Below, piece after piece: positions 23,136-31,103 of a stretch of 64,000 nt of DNA. The DNA lies in NCBI GenBank assembly GCA_958477305.1, contig CAUEFI010000003.1:168181-232180 (forward strand), read 5' to 3'. The notes below the pieces were generated by a model, which saw only the letters and a list, made by a program, of their open reading frames with translations, made no database searches and was not told the DNA's origin. Source of the DNA: HGM12998 sp900756495. GTDB taxonomy: Bacteria > Bacillota > Clostridia > Oscillospirales > Oscillospiraceae. Position numbers and translations under genes: made by a program. Within the stretch, counting starts at the first letter, position 1. Every line of letters starts with the position of its first letter.

Positions 23136-24003
23136 TGCCGGTCTGCTCCCCCTTCCCGAATTTAAATAGACCACTCAGCCAGGATCTGTTTACTTCTCCC
23201 TCATCCTGCCGCGGCATCAGTTCATTGCGGAGGAGGCGCTCCAGTGTATCGGGAGCCAAGTGCCGCTTGAGCATTCCTCCCACGGCTACTGAAATAGAGC
23301 CCGTCTCCTCAGAGACAATGGCCACCACCGCGTCAGTCTGCTCGCTGACCCCAATACCTGCCCGGTGACGCATTCCCAAGTCACGGGAGAGGTTCACATT
23401 TCCGGACATTGGAAGCATACAGCCAGCCCCCACAATTCGGCCGTTTCGGACGATAACAGCGCCGTCGTGGAGCGGAGCCTTATTCCAAAAAATATTTTTC
23501 AACAGTTCGCTGTTCACTGCGCAGTCCAAGGCAGTACCCGTCTTGATCTGCTCATCCAACATATTCTTCCGCTCAAAAACCATCAATGCGCCTGTCTTGG
23601 ACTTGGACAGCGAGGTATATGCCTCTACCGTCTGAAGAATGGCCTGCTCGGTCTCCCCCGTCTCTTCTCTGGGCTTAAACATATTGCCCAGGCTGCTGCG
23701 GCCTACCGTCTCTAAAAAGCGGCGAATTTCGGGTTGAAAAAGCACCACAAGAGCAACCACGCCATACTCTACCAACTTACCCAGCAAATAGCTGACCGTG
23801 TTCAGGCGAGCCAACTGGGATACCAGCAGAGCCACCACCACAACCAGAATCCCCTTGGCCACCGAACCGGAGCTGGTACGGCGGATGAGCATAATGACTT
23901 TATAGATAATAAAAGCTATGATCAGAATATCAATGATGTCTGTAATTCCAATTGGATTCAGCCGAATCCAGACATCTTCCATTGCCTGCAAAACTCTATC
24001 CAT
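23113..24003 (-). CDS. cdaA: Diadenylate cyclase CdaA
   Basis: 296 residues. Makes cyclic di-AMP from two ATP, a signal for potassium and cell-wall homeostasis. Three N-terminal membrane spans (~15-90), then the DAC domain with the catalytic DGAVIV motif (~175) and RHRAGIG (~208). The C-terminal ~40 residues are charged and family-variable. The start is uncertain between ATG 24003 and TTG 24024; the latter has GAGGAAG upstream. It is the first gene after a near-consensus promoter. Confidence 0.95.
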   Translation of the reverse strand: MDRVLQAMEDVWIRLNPIGITDIIDILIIAFIIYKVIMLIRRTSSGSVAKGILVVVVALLVSQLARLNTVSYLLGKLVEYGVVALVVLFQPEIRRFLETVGRSSLGNMFKPREETGETEQAILQTVEAYTSLSKSKTGALMVFERKNMLDEQIKTGTALDCAVNSELLKNIFWNKAPLHDGAVIVRNGRIVGAGCMLPMSGNVNLSRDLGMRHRAGIGVSEQTDAVVAIVSEETGSISVAVGGMLKRHLAPDTLERLLRNELMPRQDEGEVNRSWLSGLFKFGKGEQTGNGEENQR

Positions 24004-24048
24004 GCTCCTATCCCCTGTCGCCAAGCACTTCCTCTGCTAATCTTAAAT

Positions 24049-24077
24049 ATTATACTGTAAACCAGCGCGTTTCGCAA
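24049..24077 (-). promoter_or_regulatory. Sigma-A promoter of the cdaA operon
   Basis: TTGCGA (24077-24072), 17-nt spacer, TATAAT (24054-24049) on the minus strand, 45 nt before the cdaA start. Confidence 0.75.
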
Positions 24078-24142
24078 GGGAGGGGAAGCTGAATTTCCTC
24101 TGAACGGAAGATTAATTTTCCGTGAACAGACAAGAAAATTTC

Positions 24143-24171
24143 CAGGCATCGGATGCCTGCAGCTCTGCTGC
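24143..24171. other. Two adjacent short palindromes upstream of cdaA
   Basis: A perfect palindrome CAGGCATC-G-GATGCCTG (24143-24159) is followed directly by GCAGC-tct-GCTGC (24159-24171). They lie in the 296-nt gene-free gap 24004-24299, about 70 nt upstream of the cdaA -35. They may be a protein-binding site or mRNA structure of the convergent 3' region; nothing else was seen in the gap besides the promoter and the terminator. Confidence 0.3.
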
Positions 24172-24212
24172 GGCATTTGAGCCTGGATCATAAATTTCTA
24201 AATATAATAAAT

Positions 24213-24252
24213 GGGTGTCCCGCTTTGCAGGAAGCGGGACACCTGCTTTTTC
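24213..24252. terminator. Intrinsic terminator after the cysteine desulfurase gene
   Basis: 12-bp stem (about 24213-24225 with 24232-24243, ggtgtcccgctt/aagcgggacacc). The clearest T-run (gctttttct) is on the plus strand; on the minus strand ATTTATTATATTT follows. It probably ends the desulfurase transcript (stop at 24300). Confidence 0.6.
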
Positions 24253-24299
24253 TGTCTCTTACTTGCTTGGCTATGTGCTCTTGTATATGCACGGGCAGT

Positions 24300-25439
24300 T
24301 CAGGAAGATGCGTTTTTCCGCTCCGCCAGCCGGGCCACTGCCCTGAGAAAGCGCTCCACTTCCCAGCGGGTGTTAAAGACGGAAAAGCTGGCACGGACGG
24401 TGCCGGTATCGAATGTCCCAGCTGTGCGGTGAGCCAGTGGGGAGCAATGAAGGCCAGAGCGCACGGCAATTCCCTGTTTTGCCAAGCGCTCTGCAGCCTC
24501 CTCGCAGTCCAGGCCCTGAATATGAAAGGACAGCACCCCAGCTTGGTTGTGGCCATCGTGATCTGCGTATGCCCATACCCCAGGCATAACGGCCAATTCC
24601 CCTGCCGCACGGGCGGTGAGATTGCGCTCCCGCGTTAAAATATCCGCTGTCCCGAGCCGTCGGACAAAACGGATACCCTCCAGGAGGCCCGCGATACCAC
24701 AGATATTGTGGGTACCTGCCTCCAGCCTGTCTGGCAGAAAGGCCGGCATTTCCTGAAGCGCCGAAACGCTCCCCGTTCCTCCCTCCAGCAGCGGCAGAGC
24801 CTCCTCTCTGCCGCACAGCAGCAGTCCGGTTCCCTGGGGTCCATAGAGCCCTTTGTGGCCTGGCATGGCGATAAAAGCCGCGCCCAGATCGTCCAGATGA
24901 ACGTTCAGACACCCCGCCGACTGAGACGCGTCCAGAATAAAGGGGATTCCCCGTTCTCGACATATGGCCGACATGCCTGCCACGGGAAGCACATATCCAA
25001 AGACATTTGAAACATGCGTAAAGACTGCGCAGCTCACCTCTGAAGTAAGCTGTGCCTCGAATCGCCGCAAAAGTTCATCGGGCATAAACAGAGGACCGTC
25101 GGCCACTTTGACCTTTGCCCCCAGCGCATGGAGGGGCCGTGTGGCTGCATTGTGCTCGTAACCGGAAATCAACACGGTGTCACCCGGCTTTACCAGCGTC
25201 TTAATCGCAATGTTTAGCCCATGAGTAGCGTTGAAGGTAAAGATCACCTGTTCCGGATCGGGCACATGGAACAGGGCCGCAGCTTCCTGGCGGCAGGCAA
25301 AGGCCATATCCGCAGCCAGCATAGCGGGTCGGTGTCCCCCACGTCCTGGGCTGGCCATATGGTTCATGGCGTAAGAAACCGCCCGATGTACTGCGGGCGG
25401 CTTCTGCAGAGTAGTAGCGGCGCTGTCCAGATAAATCAC
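24300..25439 (-). CDS. Cysteine desulfurase family PLP enzyme
   Basis: 379 residues. Class V aminotransferase fold: YLDSAATTLQKPPAV at the start, FNATHGLNIAIKT (~75), PLP-site DASQSAG (~190) and MPGHKGLYGPQGTG with the Schiff-base lysine (~206), and the catalytic cysteine in RSGLHCSPLAHRT (~335). It releases sulfur (or selenium) from Cys/Sec as an enzyme-bound persulfide. The start is GTG 25439, 7 nt after AAGGAGG, overlapping the DUF3343 stop by 4 nt. The partner DUF3343 gene suggests a dedicated carrier rather than general Fe-S assembly. Confidence 0.93.
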   Translation of the reverse strand: MIYLDSAATTLQKPPAVHRAVSYAMNHMASPGRGGHRPAMLAADMAFACRQEAAALFHVPDPEQVIFTFNATHGLNIAIKTLVKPGDTVLISGYEHNAATRPLHALGAKVKVADGPLFMPDELLRRFEAQLTSEVSCAVFTHVSNVFGYVLPVAGMSAICRERGIPFILDASQSAGCLNVHLDDLGAAFIAMPGHKGLYGPQGTGLLLCGREEALPLLEGGTGSVSALQEMPAFLPDRLEAGTHNICGIAGLLEGIRFVRRLGTADILTRERNLTARAAGELAVMPGVWAYADHDGHNQAGVLSFHIQGLDCEEAAERLAKQGIAVRSGLHCSPLAHRTAGTFDTGTVRASFSVFNTRWEVERFLRAVARLAERKNASS

Positions 25440-25690
25440 AACAGCACCTCCTTGTAGCTCCCGTCGCTGGACATGATATAGATCCGTTTGGGACTGAGCC
25501 CTACCCGGGCCAGCACCGTCAGTGCATCGGCCAGATTGCGCTCTGAAACCTTCACCGAGTGGCTGCATCCCTCCCGGTCAATCACTTTGGGCGAACGGAG
25601 AATGTGGGCCGTAATCCCTGCGCGCTCCAGAGCGGCGGTCGTCCGCTGTGCGTAAGTCAGTGAGCGGCACACGATGAGATAGTAGACCAT
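25436..25690 (-). CDS. DUF3343 protein (putative Se/S carrier)
   Basis: 84 residues. Begins MVYYLIVCRSLTYAQRT, with a cysteine at residue 8 and another in DREGCSHSVKV (~42). DUF3343 proteins are small ferredoxin-like-fold proteins annotated as putative Se/S carriers and are often linked to desulfurases of this type. The stop overlaps the desulfurase GTG (GTGA), so the pair is coupled. Transfer of persulfide between them is inference. A 7-bp inverted repeat (GACCATT/AATGGTC, 25697-25728) surrounds its RBS. Confidence 0.8.
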   Translation of the reverse strand: MVYYLIVCRSLTYAQRTTAALERAGITAHILRSPKVIDREGCSHSVKVSERNLADALTVLARVGLSPKRIYIMSSDGSYKEVLL

Positions 25691-25780
25691 AAGCTGACCA
25701 TTCCTTTCTTGCCTGAGACAAATGGTCGTTTTTCGAGAGGGATGGGCAGGAACGAGATTCTTCCCCGGCCACGCAAATGA

Positions 25781-25824
25781 AAAACGCTCCTCTCAATGCA
25801 GTGTATGCACAAGAGAAGCGTTTT
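25781..25824 (-). terminator. Intrinsic terminator after ispF
   Basis: 14-nt stem with one mismatch (about 25782-25794 with 25811-25824, AAACGCTCCTCTC paired to AAGAGAAGCGTTT), followed on the minus strand by TTTTTC. It lies 40 nt after the ispF stop. Confidence 0.75.
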
Positions 25825-25866
25825 GAGATTAAGAATTTACCCGGATCCATAGGACGAGGCCGCCTG

Positions 25867-26352
25867 TCATCGGCTGCCGCCATTCTCTTCCAGCAGGCAG
25901 ACAGCATGGACCGCAATTCCCTCCCCCCTGCCGGTAAAGCCTAAGTTCTCCTCAGTGGTAGCCTTGACGTTGACCTTGCCGGCTGCAAGGCCCATACGGG
26001 CAGAAAGATTCTCTCCCATTTTACTGAGATAGGGGGCCAGCTTGGGACGTTGGGCCAAAATAGTGGCATCCACATTGCCCACTTGCAGCCCGGCGCCGCA
26101 AAGAAGCTCCATCACCCTGTCCAGCAGCTCCAGGCTGTCGGCCCCGGCATAGGCCAAATCCGTGTCCGGAAAGTGCCTGCCGATATCCCCCAGGCAAGCC
26201 GCTCCCAGTAGGGCGTCCATGACTGCGTGCGTGAGTACATCGGCGTCAGAGTGGCCCAGCAGCCCCTTTTCAAACGGAATTTCCACGCCCCCTAAAATCA
26301 GCTTCCTCTCCGGGACAAGTTTATGTACATCATAACCGTGGCCGATTCTCAT
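25867..26352 (-). CDS. ispF: 2-C-methyl-D-erythritol 2,4-cyclodiphosphate synthase
   Basis: 161 residues. Fifth step of the MEP isoprenoid pathway. Starts MRIGHGYDVHKL with zinc ligands Asp8/His10, then GGVEIPFEKGLLGHSDADVLTHA (~35-57) and the C-terminal ATTEENLGFTGRGEG (~130-145). ATG overlaps the ispD stop (ATGA, 26349-26352), so translation is coupled; GGAGG is 8 nt upstream. IspD and IspF act on consecutive intermediates and are fused in some bacteria. Confidence 0.97.
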   Translation of the reverse strand: MRIGHGYDVHKLVPERKLILGGVEIPFEKGLLGHSDADVLTHAVMDALLGAACLGDIGRHFPDTDLAYAGADSLELLDRVMELLCGAGLQVGNVDATILAQRPKLAPYLSKMGENLSARMGLAAGKVNVKATTEENLGFTGRGEGIAVHAVCLLEENGGSR

Positions 26353-27083
26353 AGGCTTTCCCTCCACTCCAGCAGAGCCTCCGCTAAAATCAGATCCTCC
26401 ACTGTGGTAATTTTCAGATTTTCGTATGCCCCCCTGGTCAGTGCAACCTTCATGCCCAGCCGTTCTACTGCAGCACAGTCGTCCGTAAGCTCTGCACCTT
26501 CCTCCAGCGCCTTGGTGAGGGCAGCCTTAATCAGTCCCGCTTCAAAAACCTGCGGTGTCTGAACGGCAAAAAGGGACGCGCGTTCCAAAGTTTCCTCCAC
26601 TACGCCGCCGGCAGCCCGCTTCACCGTATCCTTCACCGGAACGGCGGGGGCGGCTGCCCCGCAGGAGGCCGCTTTTACGATTGCCTCTTCCAGCACCTCA
26701 GCGCTCACCAAGGGCCGAGCTCCATCGTGGATGGCGATAAGCTCCCACTCTGGACTTACCTCGCGAATTCCGGCGAGTACAGAATGTGTCCTGGTCTCAC
26801 CGCCCAGCACCACTTTTGTAACTTTTGAAAATGCGCAGTCTCTGCACAACTGTCCCACTGGGACAATGAGATCTCCTCTGGTAACCACTACGATTTCAGT
26901 GATATACGGACAGTTATCCAAAGCCCGCAGCGTATGGGCCAGTACAGGTGTCTCACCCAGAGATTCCAACAGCTTTTCCCGCCCGCCCATCCGCCGGGCT
27001 GTTCCGGCAGCGGGTACCACAGCCGCGCAGCAGGGCTTTTCCTCTCGCTTTCTGCCCCGCAACCGGCCAAACAATCCTGCCAT
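26349..27083 (-). CDS. ispD: 2-C-methyl-D-erythritol 4-phosphate cytidylyltransferase
   Basis: 244 residues. Transfers CMP to MEP. After a basic N-terminal leader (FGRLRGRKREEK) comes the nucleotide-binding AAVVPAAGTARRMGG (~20-34) with EKLLESLGETPVL, then AIHDGARPLVS (~118) and the C-terminal KITTVEDLILAEALL. The basic leader of about 18 residues is longer than in most homologs; a start further in is possible. It stands downstream of the carD terminator, so it probably has its own promoter or reads through. Confidence 0.95.
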   Translation of the reverse strand: MAGLFGRLRGRKREEKPCCAAVVPAAGTARRMGGREKLLESLGETPVLAHTLRALDNCPYITEIVVVTRGDLIVPVGQLCRDCAFSKVTKVVLGGETRTHSVLAGIREVSPEWELIAIHDGARPLVSAEVLEEAIVKAASCGAAAPAVPVKDTVKRAAGGVVEETLERASLFAVQTPQVFEAGLIKAALTKALEEGAELTDDCAAVERLGMKVALTRGAYENLKITTVEDLILAEALLEWRESL

Positions 27084-27100
27084 ATTGGTACCTCCTTCGC

Positions 27101-27123
27101 AAAAAAAGAGCCCTCAGGCTCCT
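27101..27123 (-). terminator. Intrinsic terminator between carD and ispD
   Basis: Short stem GGAGCC/GGGCTC-like (27108-27122) with a 4-nt loop and a seven-T run on the minus strand (27107-27101). It is about 27 nt after the carD stop. Confidence 0.65.
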
Positions 27124-27149
27124 TTTGGCGCATCTTCCCATCATGTCTA

Positions 27150-27626
27150 TTAGGCCAGCGCGGTATTTATGCGGGCCTCCACATCTTCATAGCTGGTATT
27201 TTGGGACAAAACAATTTCGGAAATCAGAATCTGCTTAGCCGAATGAAGCATTTTGCGCTCCCCCGTTGAAAGCCCCCGCTCTTCATCCCGGAGCATCAGC
27301 CCCTTGACCACCCTTGCCACTTCCAGCAGATCACCGCTCTTCAAGCGGGTCATATTCTCTCGATAACGCCGGTTCCAATTCTGGGTCATATCCACCTCTA
27401 TTTCCGGCATAGCGGCCAGCACCCGATCCGCTTCGCTCTCCTCACATACAGGGCGCACGCCGATCTCCTCGCTGTTTGCAGTGGGAATCATAACCAGCAT
27501 TCCCCCCACTGGCAGCTTGAGAATATAATATTCCCGTACCACGCCGTTGACCTTCTTCTGCACAATGCTGTCTACAACTCCGGCACCATGCATCGGATGA
27601 ACGATCTTATCTCCTACTTGAAACAT
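27150..27626 (-). CDS. CarD family transcriptional regulator
   Basis: 158 residues. N-terminal Tudor-like RNA-polymerase interaction domain (MFQVGDKIVHPMHGAGVVDSIVQKK, residues 1-60), C-terminal helical DNA-binding domain (WNRRYRENMTRLKSGD, residues 80-158). CarD-type proteins bind the polymerase beta subunit and adjust open-complex stability at many promoters, often rRNA. Start ATG 27626 preceded by GAGGAGG; an upstream extension to 27683 is unlikely. It forms a single-gene transcript between promoter 27689-27717 and terminator 27101-27123. Confidence 0.93.
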   Translation of the reverse strand: MFQVGDKIVHPMHGAGVVDSIVQKKVNGVVREYYILKLPVGGMLVMIPTANSEEIGVRPVCEESEADRVLAAMPEIEVDMTQNWNRRYRENMTRLKSGDLLEVARVVKGLMLRDEERGLSTGERKMLHSAKQILISEIVLSQNTSYEDVEARINTALA

Positions 27627-27688
27627 GATTCCCACCTCCTCAGGGACGCACCTTCCAGTTACAGATTCTTCTGCCATATACATATTGT

Positions 27689-27717
27689 ATTATAGCCGTT
27701 TTTGCAATCTTTTGCAA
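27689..27717 (-). promoter_or_regulatory. Sigma-A promoter of carD
   Basis: TTGCAA (27717-27712), 17 nt, TATAAT (27694-27689) on the minus strand, 62 nt upstream of the carD ATG. Confidence 0.8.
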
Positions 27718-27745
27718 GTAAAATTAATTTTTCAAAGGACCAATC

Positions 27746-27788
27746 AAAAAGAGGAGCCCACTTTTCAAAGAAAATGGGCTCCTCTTTT
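27746..27788 (-). terminator. Intrinsic terminator after ispH-rpsA
   Basis: Long stem of about 17 bp (AAGAGGAGCCCACTTTT paired to GAAAATGGGCTCCTCTT) with TTTTTG following on the minus strand. It starts 13 nt after the ispH-rpsA stop. Confidence 0.85.
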
Positions 27789-27801
27789 GAAATGTTGGCG
27801 T

Positions 27802-29823
27802 TTACGCTTCGTCTCCGCCGGCAAAGTCGGGCGCCACCTCGGTGGATCCCTCCTCAGCACTTGCCACTACAGTGTCCTCTCCCGCCTCGTCAGCAGACTG
27901 GGAGCGCTGGGCGTCCTCGAGAAGGGCGCGAATGGAAAGCGAAACCTTCTTATGCTCAAAATCAATGTCAGTGATCTTTACGTCCACCATCTGACCCTCG
28001 CTCAACACATCGCCAGGCTTGTCAATACGGTGGTCCGCAATCTGGGAAATGTGAATCAGGCCATCTACACCAGGGACGATCTCAGCAAAAGCCCCAAAGG
28101 TCATCAGCTTCACCACCCGGACATTGGCAGTGTCCCCGATGCCGTACTTACCGGTAAACACGGCCCAAGGATCCTGGCTATGATCCTTCATCCCCAGAGA
28201 AATCTTCTTCTTCTCCTTATCAGCGGAGATCACATATACCTCTACGGTATCGCCGACCTTCACCACCTCGGACGGGTGCTTAATACGGCTCCAGGACAGC
28301 TCGGAAATGTGGACCATACCGTCCACGCCGCCGATATCCACAAACGCACCATAAGAGGTCAGGCTCTTTACCGTACCGGTATAGCGCTTGCCATCCTCGA
28401 TATTTTCCCAAACCTCGGCGGCCTTGGCAGCCCGCTCTTCTGCGGCCACAGCACGGATAGACCCCACAACACGGCGGCGCGCCCGGTTAATCTCAGTGAT
28501 GCGCAGGCGAACCTTCTGCTTGAGCAGATCGCTCATAGGCGCCTCACGGGGCAGACCGGTCTGGGAGGCAGGCACGAAAACACGAACGCCTTTAACAGAG
28601 ACCACAACGCCGCCCTTGTTTTCCTCTGTGACTACACCTTCCACGGCCGTGCGTTCTTCCTTGGCCTGTTCCACGTCGTCCCAGCTCTTTACGGTATCCA
28701 GACGCTTTTTGGACAGGGTAACTACCCCCTCCTGGTCATTGACCCGCATAACGTAGGTTTCAATCTCATCGCCAACCTTTACCAGGTCCTCCACCTTGAC
28801 CGTAGGGTCATCGGTGAGCTCGGACACCGGTATGTAGCCGGCGTGCTTGGTCCCAAGATCCACGTAGATCTCTGTGGGCGTAATGCCAGTGACAACGCCC
28901 GTAACCTTCTCCCCTGTATTTAAAGTCTTGATCGATTTCTCCAACAGCTCAGCGAAGGATTCTTCGATCTCCATGATTTCATCGCTCATTTTGTCATAGA
29001 CCTCCTTTATAATCCACCCAGGCGTGGACGCGCCCGCAGTGATTCCAATAGACGCCTTCCCCCGCAGTGCAGAAGGCTCCAGCTCCGCTGCCCGGCCAAT
29101 CCAAATCACCTGCGGACACTGGGCAAGGCACAACTCATAGAGGCGACGGGTATTGGAACTCTCCCTGCCGCCCACAACGATCATCGCGTCACACCGGGCG
29201 GACAGCTCCACGGCCTCCTGCTGCCTTTTACACGTAGCATTACATATTGTATCAAAAATTTTTAAATTTGTACACTCTTTTTTTGTTTTTTCTACGGCGG
29301 CCTCCCACATTTCATGGGTTAACGTGGTCTGAGCGACCAAGGTTACCGGAGCTTCCCGTCTCCCCTTATCCTCATTTAACCACCGCTCGATATCTGCAGG
29401 CGTCTCCACCACTGCCGAATTGGGGCACCAGCCGGCGATAGCCTTTACCTCCGGATGGCTCTCATAGCCCACAATGAGGACGGAGCGCCCCTCTTTGCCC
29501 GCCTCCCGAACCAACTTATGGATCCGCGAGACATTGGGACAGGTGGCATCTACGATCTCCAGTCCACGCCTCTCCAACGCCTCACATACTGCTCTTCCCT
29601 CTCCGTGAGAGCGTAAAATGACGCTGCAGCCATCTGATATCTCCGCTGGGCTTCCGACCAACGCTACCCCCAGAGACTGAAGATACTCCACGACATTCTC
29701 GTTATGAATAATAGGGCCCAGCATAGCGCATGGCTTTCCAGATTCGGCCGCCTGCACTGCCAAATGCACAGCCCGGCGCACGCCATAACAAAATCCTGCT
29801 GTTTTCGCCAGGTAAAGCTTCAT
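27802..29823 (-). CDS. ispH: IspH fused to ribosomal protein S1-like domains
   Basis: 673 residues. Residues 1-~285 are HMB-PP reductase, the last MEP-pathway enzyme: the three [4Fe-4S] cysteines lie in GFCYGVRR (~12), DATCPNV (~96) and CNATCKRQ (~193-197), and the catalytic glutamate region is present. After a linker, residues ~300-645 contain four S1 RNA-binding repeats (for example GYIPVSELTDDPTVK; GMVHISELSWSRIKHPSE; GLIHISQIADHRID). The acidic tail is disordered. The same fusion occurs widely in Clostridia. Functional reason unknown; both halves look intact. ATG overlaps plsC by 4 nt. Confidence 0.95.
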   Translation of the reverse strand: MKLYLAKTAGFCYGVRRAVHLAVQAAESGKPCAMLGPIIHNENVVEYLQSLGVALVGSPAEISDGCSVILRSHGEGRAVCEALERRGLEIVDATCPNVSRIHKLVREAGKEGRSVLIVGYESHPEVKAIAGWCPNSAVVETPADIERWLNEDKGRREAPVTLVAQTTLTHEMWEAAVEKTKKECTNLKIFDTICNATCKRQQEAVELSARCDAMIVVGGRESSNTRRLYELCLAQCPQVIWIGRAAELEPSALRGKASIGITAGASTPGWIIKEVYDKMSDEIMEIEESFAELLEKSIKTLNTGEKVTGVVTGITPTEIYVDLGTKHAGYIPVSELTDDPTVKVEDLVKVGDEIETYVMRVNDQEGVVTLSKKRLDTVKSWDDVEQAKEERTAVEGVVTEENKGGVVVSVKGVRVFVPASQTGLPREAPMSDLLKQKVRLRITEINRARRRVVGSIRAVAAEERAAKAAEVWENIEDGKRYTGTVKSLTSYGAFVDIGGVDGMVHISELSWSRIKHPSEVVKVGDTVEVYVISADKEKKKISLGMKDHSQDPWAVFTGKYGIGDTANVRVVKLMTFGAFAEIVPGVDGLIHISQIADHRIDKPGDVLSEGQMVDVKITDIDFEHKKVSLSIRALLEDAQRSQSADEAGEDTVVASAEEGSTEVAPDFAGGDEA

Positions 29824-30413
29824 AGCACCTCAGCCTCCAGCGACCTGATACGCTCCATCAGGTCGTCGGCAATGACCCGGTAATCCTCCGCTGTAGCCTT
29901 TTTCCCCTGATAAACCGGATAGTAGGGCTCCCCAAATACCACGGGATTGCGATGAAACCACCGCTTGACTGCCGGTACGTACACTGGGACAATGGGAACT
30001 CCGGTGCGCACTGCCAACATGGCACAGCCGGTTTTTGCATCCCCCATGTCCCCATCCTGGTGGCGGGTCCCTTCAGGAAACATAAGCAGCTTCTCTCCGC
30101 CCTTCAGATATCTCATCGCCGTCTTAATCGCTGTAATATCGGACTCGCCCCGCTTCACACCAAAGATGCCACCCTTTTTCAAAATCCATCCTAAAATAGG
30201 CCAATGCATGATTTCCTCTTTGGCCATGACATGGATCTGGTGGGGCCAGCCCATACCGTACGCTACATAGAGCGGATCGCTCATACGGGTATGGTTGCAG
30301 CAGAAGAGCGCGCCCCCCTTAGGGATATGTTCCCGGTGGACGGTTCGGGTGGGCTTGAGAATGCGATAGACTGGCCAGATGATGATATACGCAATGATAT
30401 AGACGATATTCAT
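29820..30413 (-). CDS. plsC: 1-acyl-sn-glycerol-3-phosphate acyltransferase
   Basis: 197 residues. N-terminal membrane helix (MNIVYIIAYIIIWPVYRIL), the catalytic HxxxxD in CCNHTRMSDP (~37-42) and FPEGTRHQDG (~113), typical of PlsC/LPLAT. It makes phosphatidic acid from lysophosphatidate. It is bracketed by 4-nt overlaps with cmk and ispH, the cmk-plsC-ispH-S1 order common in Clostridia. Confidence 0.94.
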   Translation of the reverse strand: MNIVYIIAYIIIWPVYRILKPTRTVHREHIPKGGALFCCNHTRMSDPLYVAYGMGWPHQIHVMAKEEIMHWPILGWILKKGGIFGVKRGESDITAIKTAMRYLKGGEKLLMFPEGTRHQDGDMGDAKTGCAMLAVRTGVPIVPVYVPAVKRWFHRNPVVFGEPYYPVYQGKKATAEDYRVIADDLMERIRSLEAEVL

Positions 30414-31087
30414 GTCTGCAGCCGCTCCCTTATCGTTCTAAGCAGTACTTGAAAACTCTCATCCAGGGAGTTGCCGGTGGTATCCACCAAAATTGCGTCC
30501 CCGGCCTGTTTTAACGGTGCAGCTGCACGGCTGGAGTCGTTTTTATCCCGCTCCAGCAAGTCCCTGAATACAGTATTATAGTCTGTCTTCTGACCCCTGG
30601 AAGCCAGTTCTTCATACCGCCGGCGGGCCCGGTCCTCCGGAGAAGCAGTGAGGAAAATCTTAACGTCGGCTTTGGGCAGAACCACAGTACCGATATCCCG
30701 GCCGTCCATAATGACATTATGGGTCTGGGCCAGCTCGCGCTGACGCTCCAGCAGAAAGGCCCGCACCTCGGGGATGGCCGAGACACCGGAGGCGTAGGCC
30801 GAAATCTCGTGCCGGCGAATATCCCCCGTCACATCTTCCCCGTCTAAAAACATATGCTGAAGGCCGTCGGGACCGTGCGTGAGTGCAATCTTCAGCGACG
30901 GGAGCATGGCGGAGACCTTTTCCCGATCTGTGGGCGCTATCCCACGGCGGAAGGCAGCCAGGCCTACGGTACGATAGATGGCACCGGTATCCACATAGAG
31001 ATAGCCCAATGCCTCTGCCAGCAGCTTGGCCAATGTAGACTTTCCTGCACCTGAGGGCCCATCTACGGCGACGCTCTTAAATTTCAA
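30410..31087 (-). CDS. cmk: Cytidylate kinase
   Basis: 225 residues. Phosphorylates CMP/dCMP. P-loop VDGPSGAGKST (~8-18), YVDTGAIYRTVG (~37), DGRDIGTVVLP (~150), LTASPEDRARRR (~170). The start is TTG at 31087 with GGGAGG 7 nt upstream; the frame is open for 45 further codons but that part is not Cmk-like. It follows the flavoprotein gene by 16 nt. Confidence 0.96.
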   Translation of the reverse strand: MKFKSVAVDGPSGAGKSTLAKLLAEALGYLYVDTGAIYRTVGLAAFRRGIAPTDREKVSAMLPSLKIALTHGPDGLQHMFLDGEDVTGDIRRHEISAYASGVSAIPEVRAFLLERQRELAQTHNVIMDGRDIGTVVLPKADVKIFLTASPEDRARRRYEELASRGQKTDYNTVFRDLLERDKNDSSRAAAPLKQAGDAILVDTTGNSLDESFQVLLRTIRERLQT

Positions 31088-31103
31088 AGCAATTCCTCCC
31101 GTA

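Noticed and set aside
27625..28923. 432-codon plus-strand open frame opposite ispH-rpsA
   Set aside because: Antisense shadow of a GC-rich gene; no motif, and the minus strand encodes a clear S1 protein.
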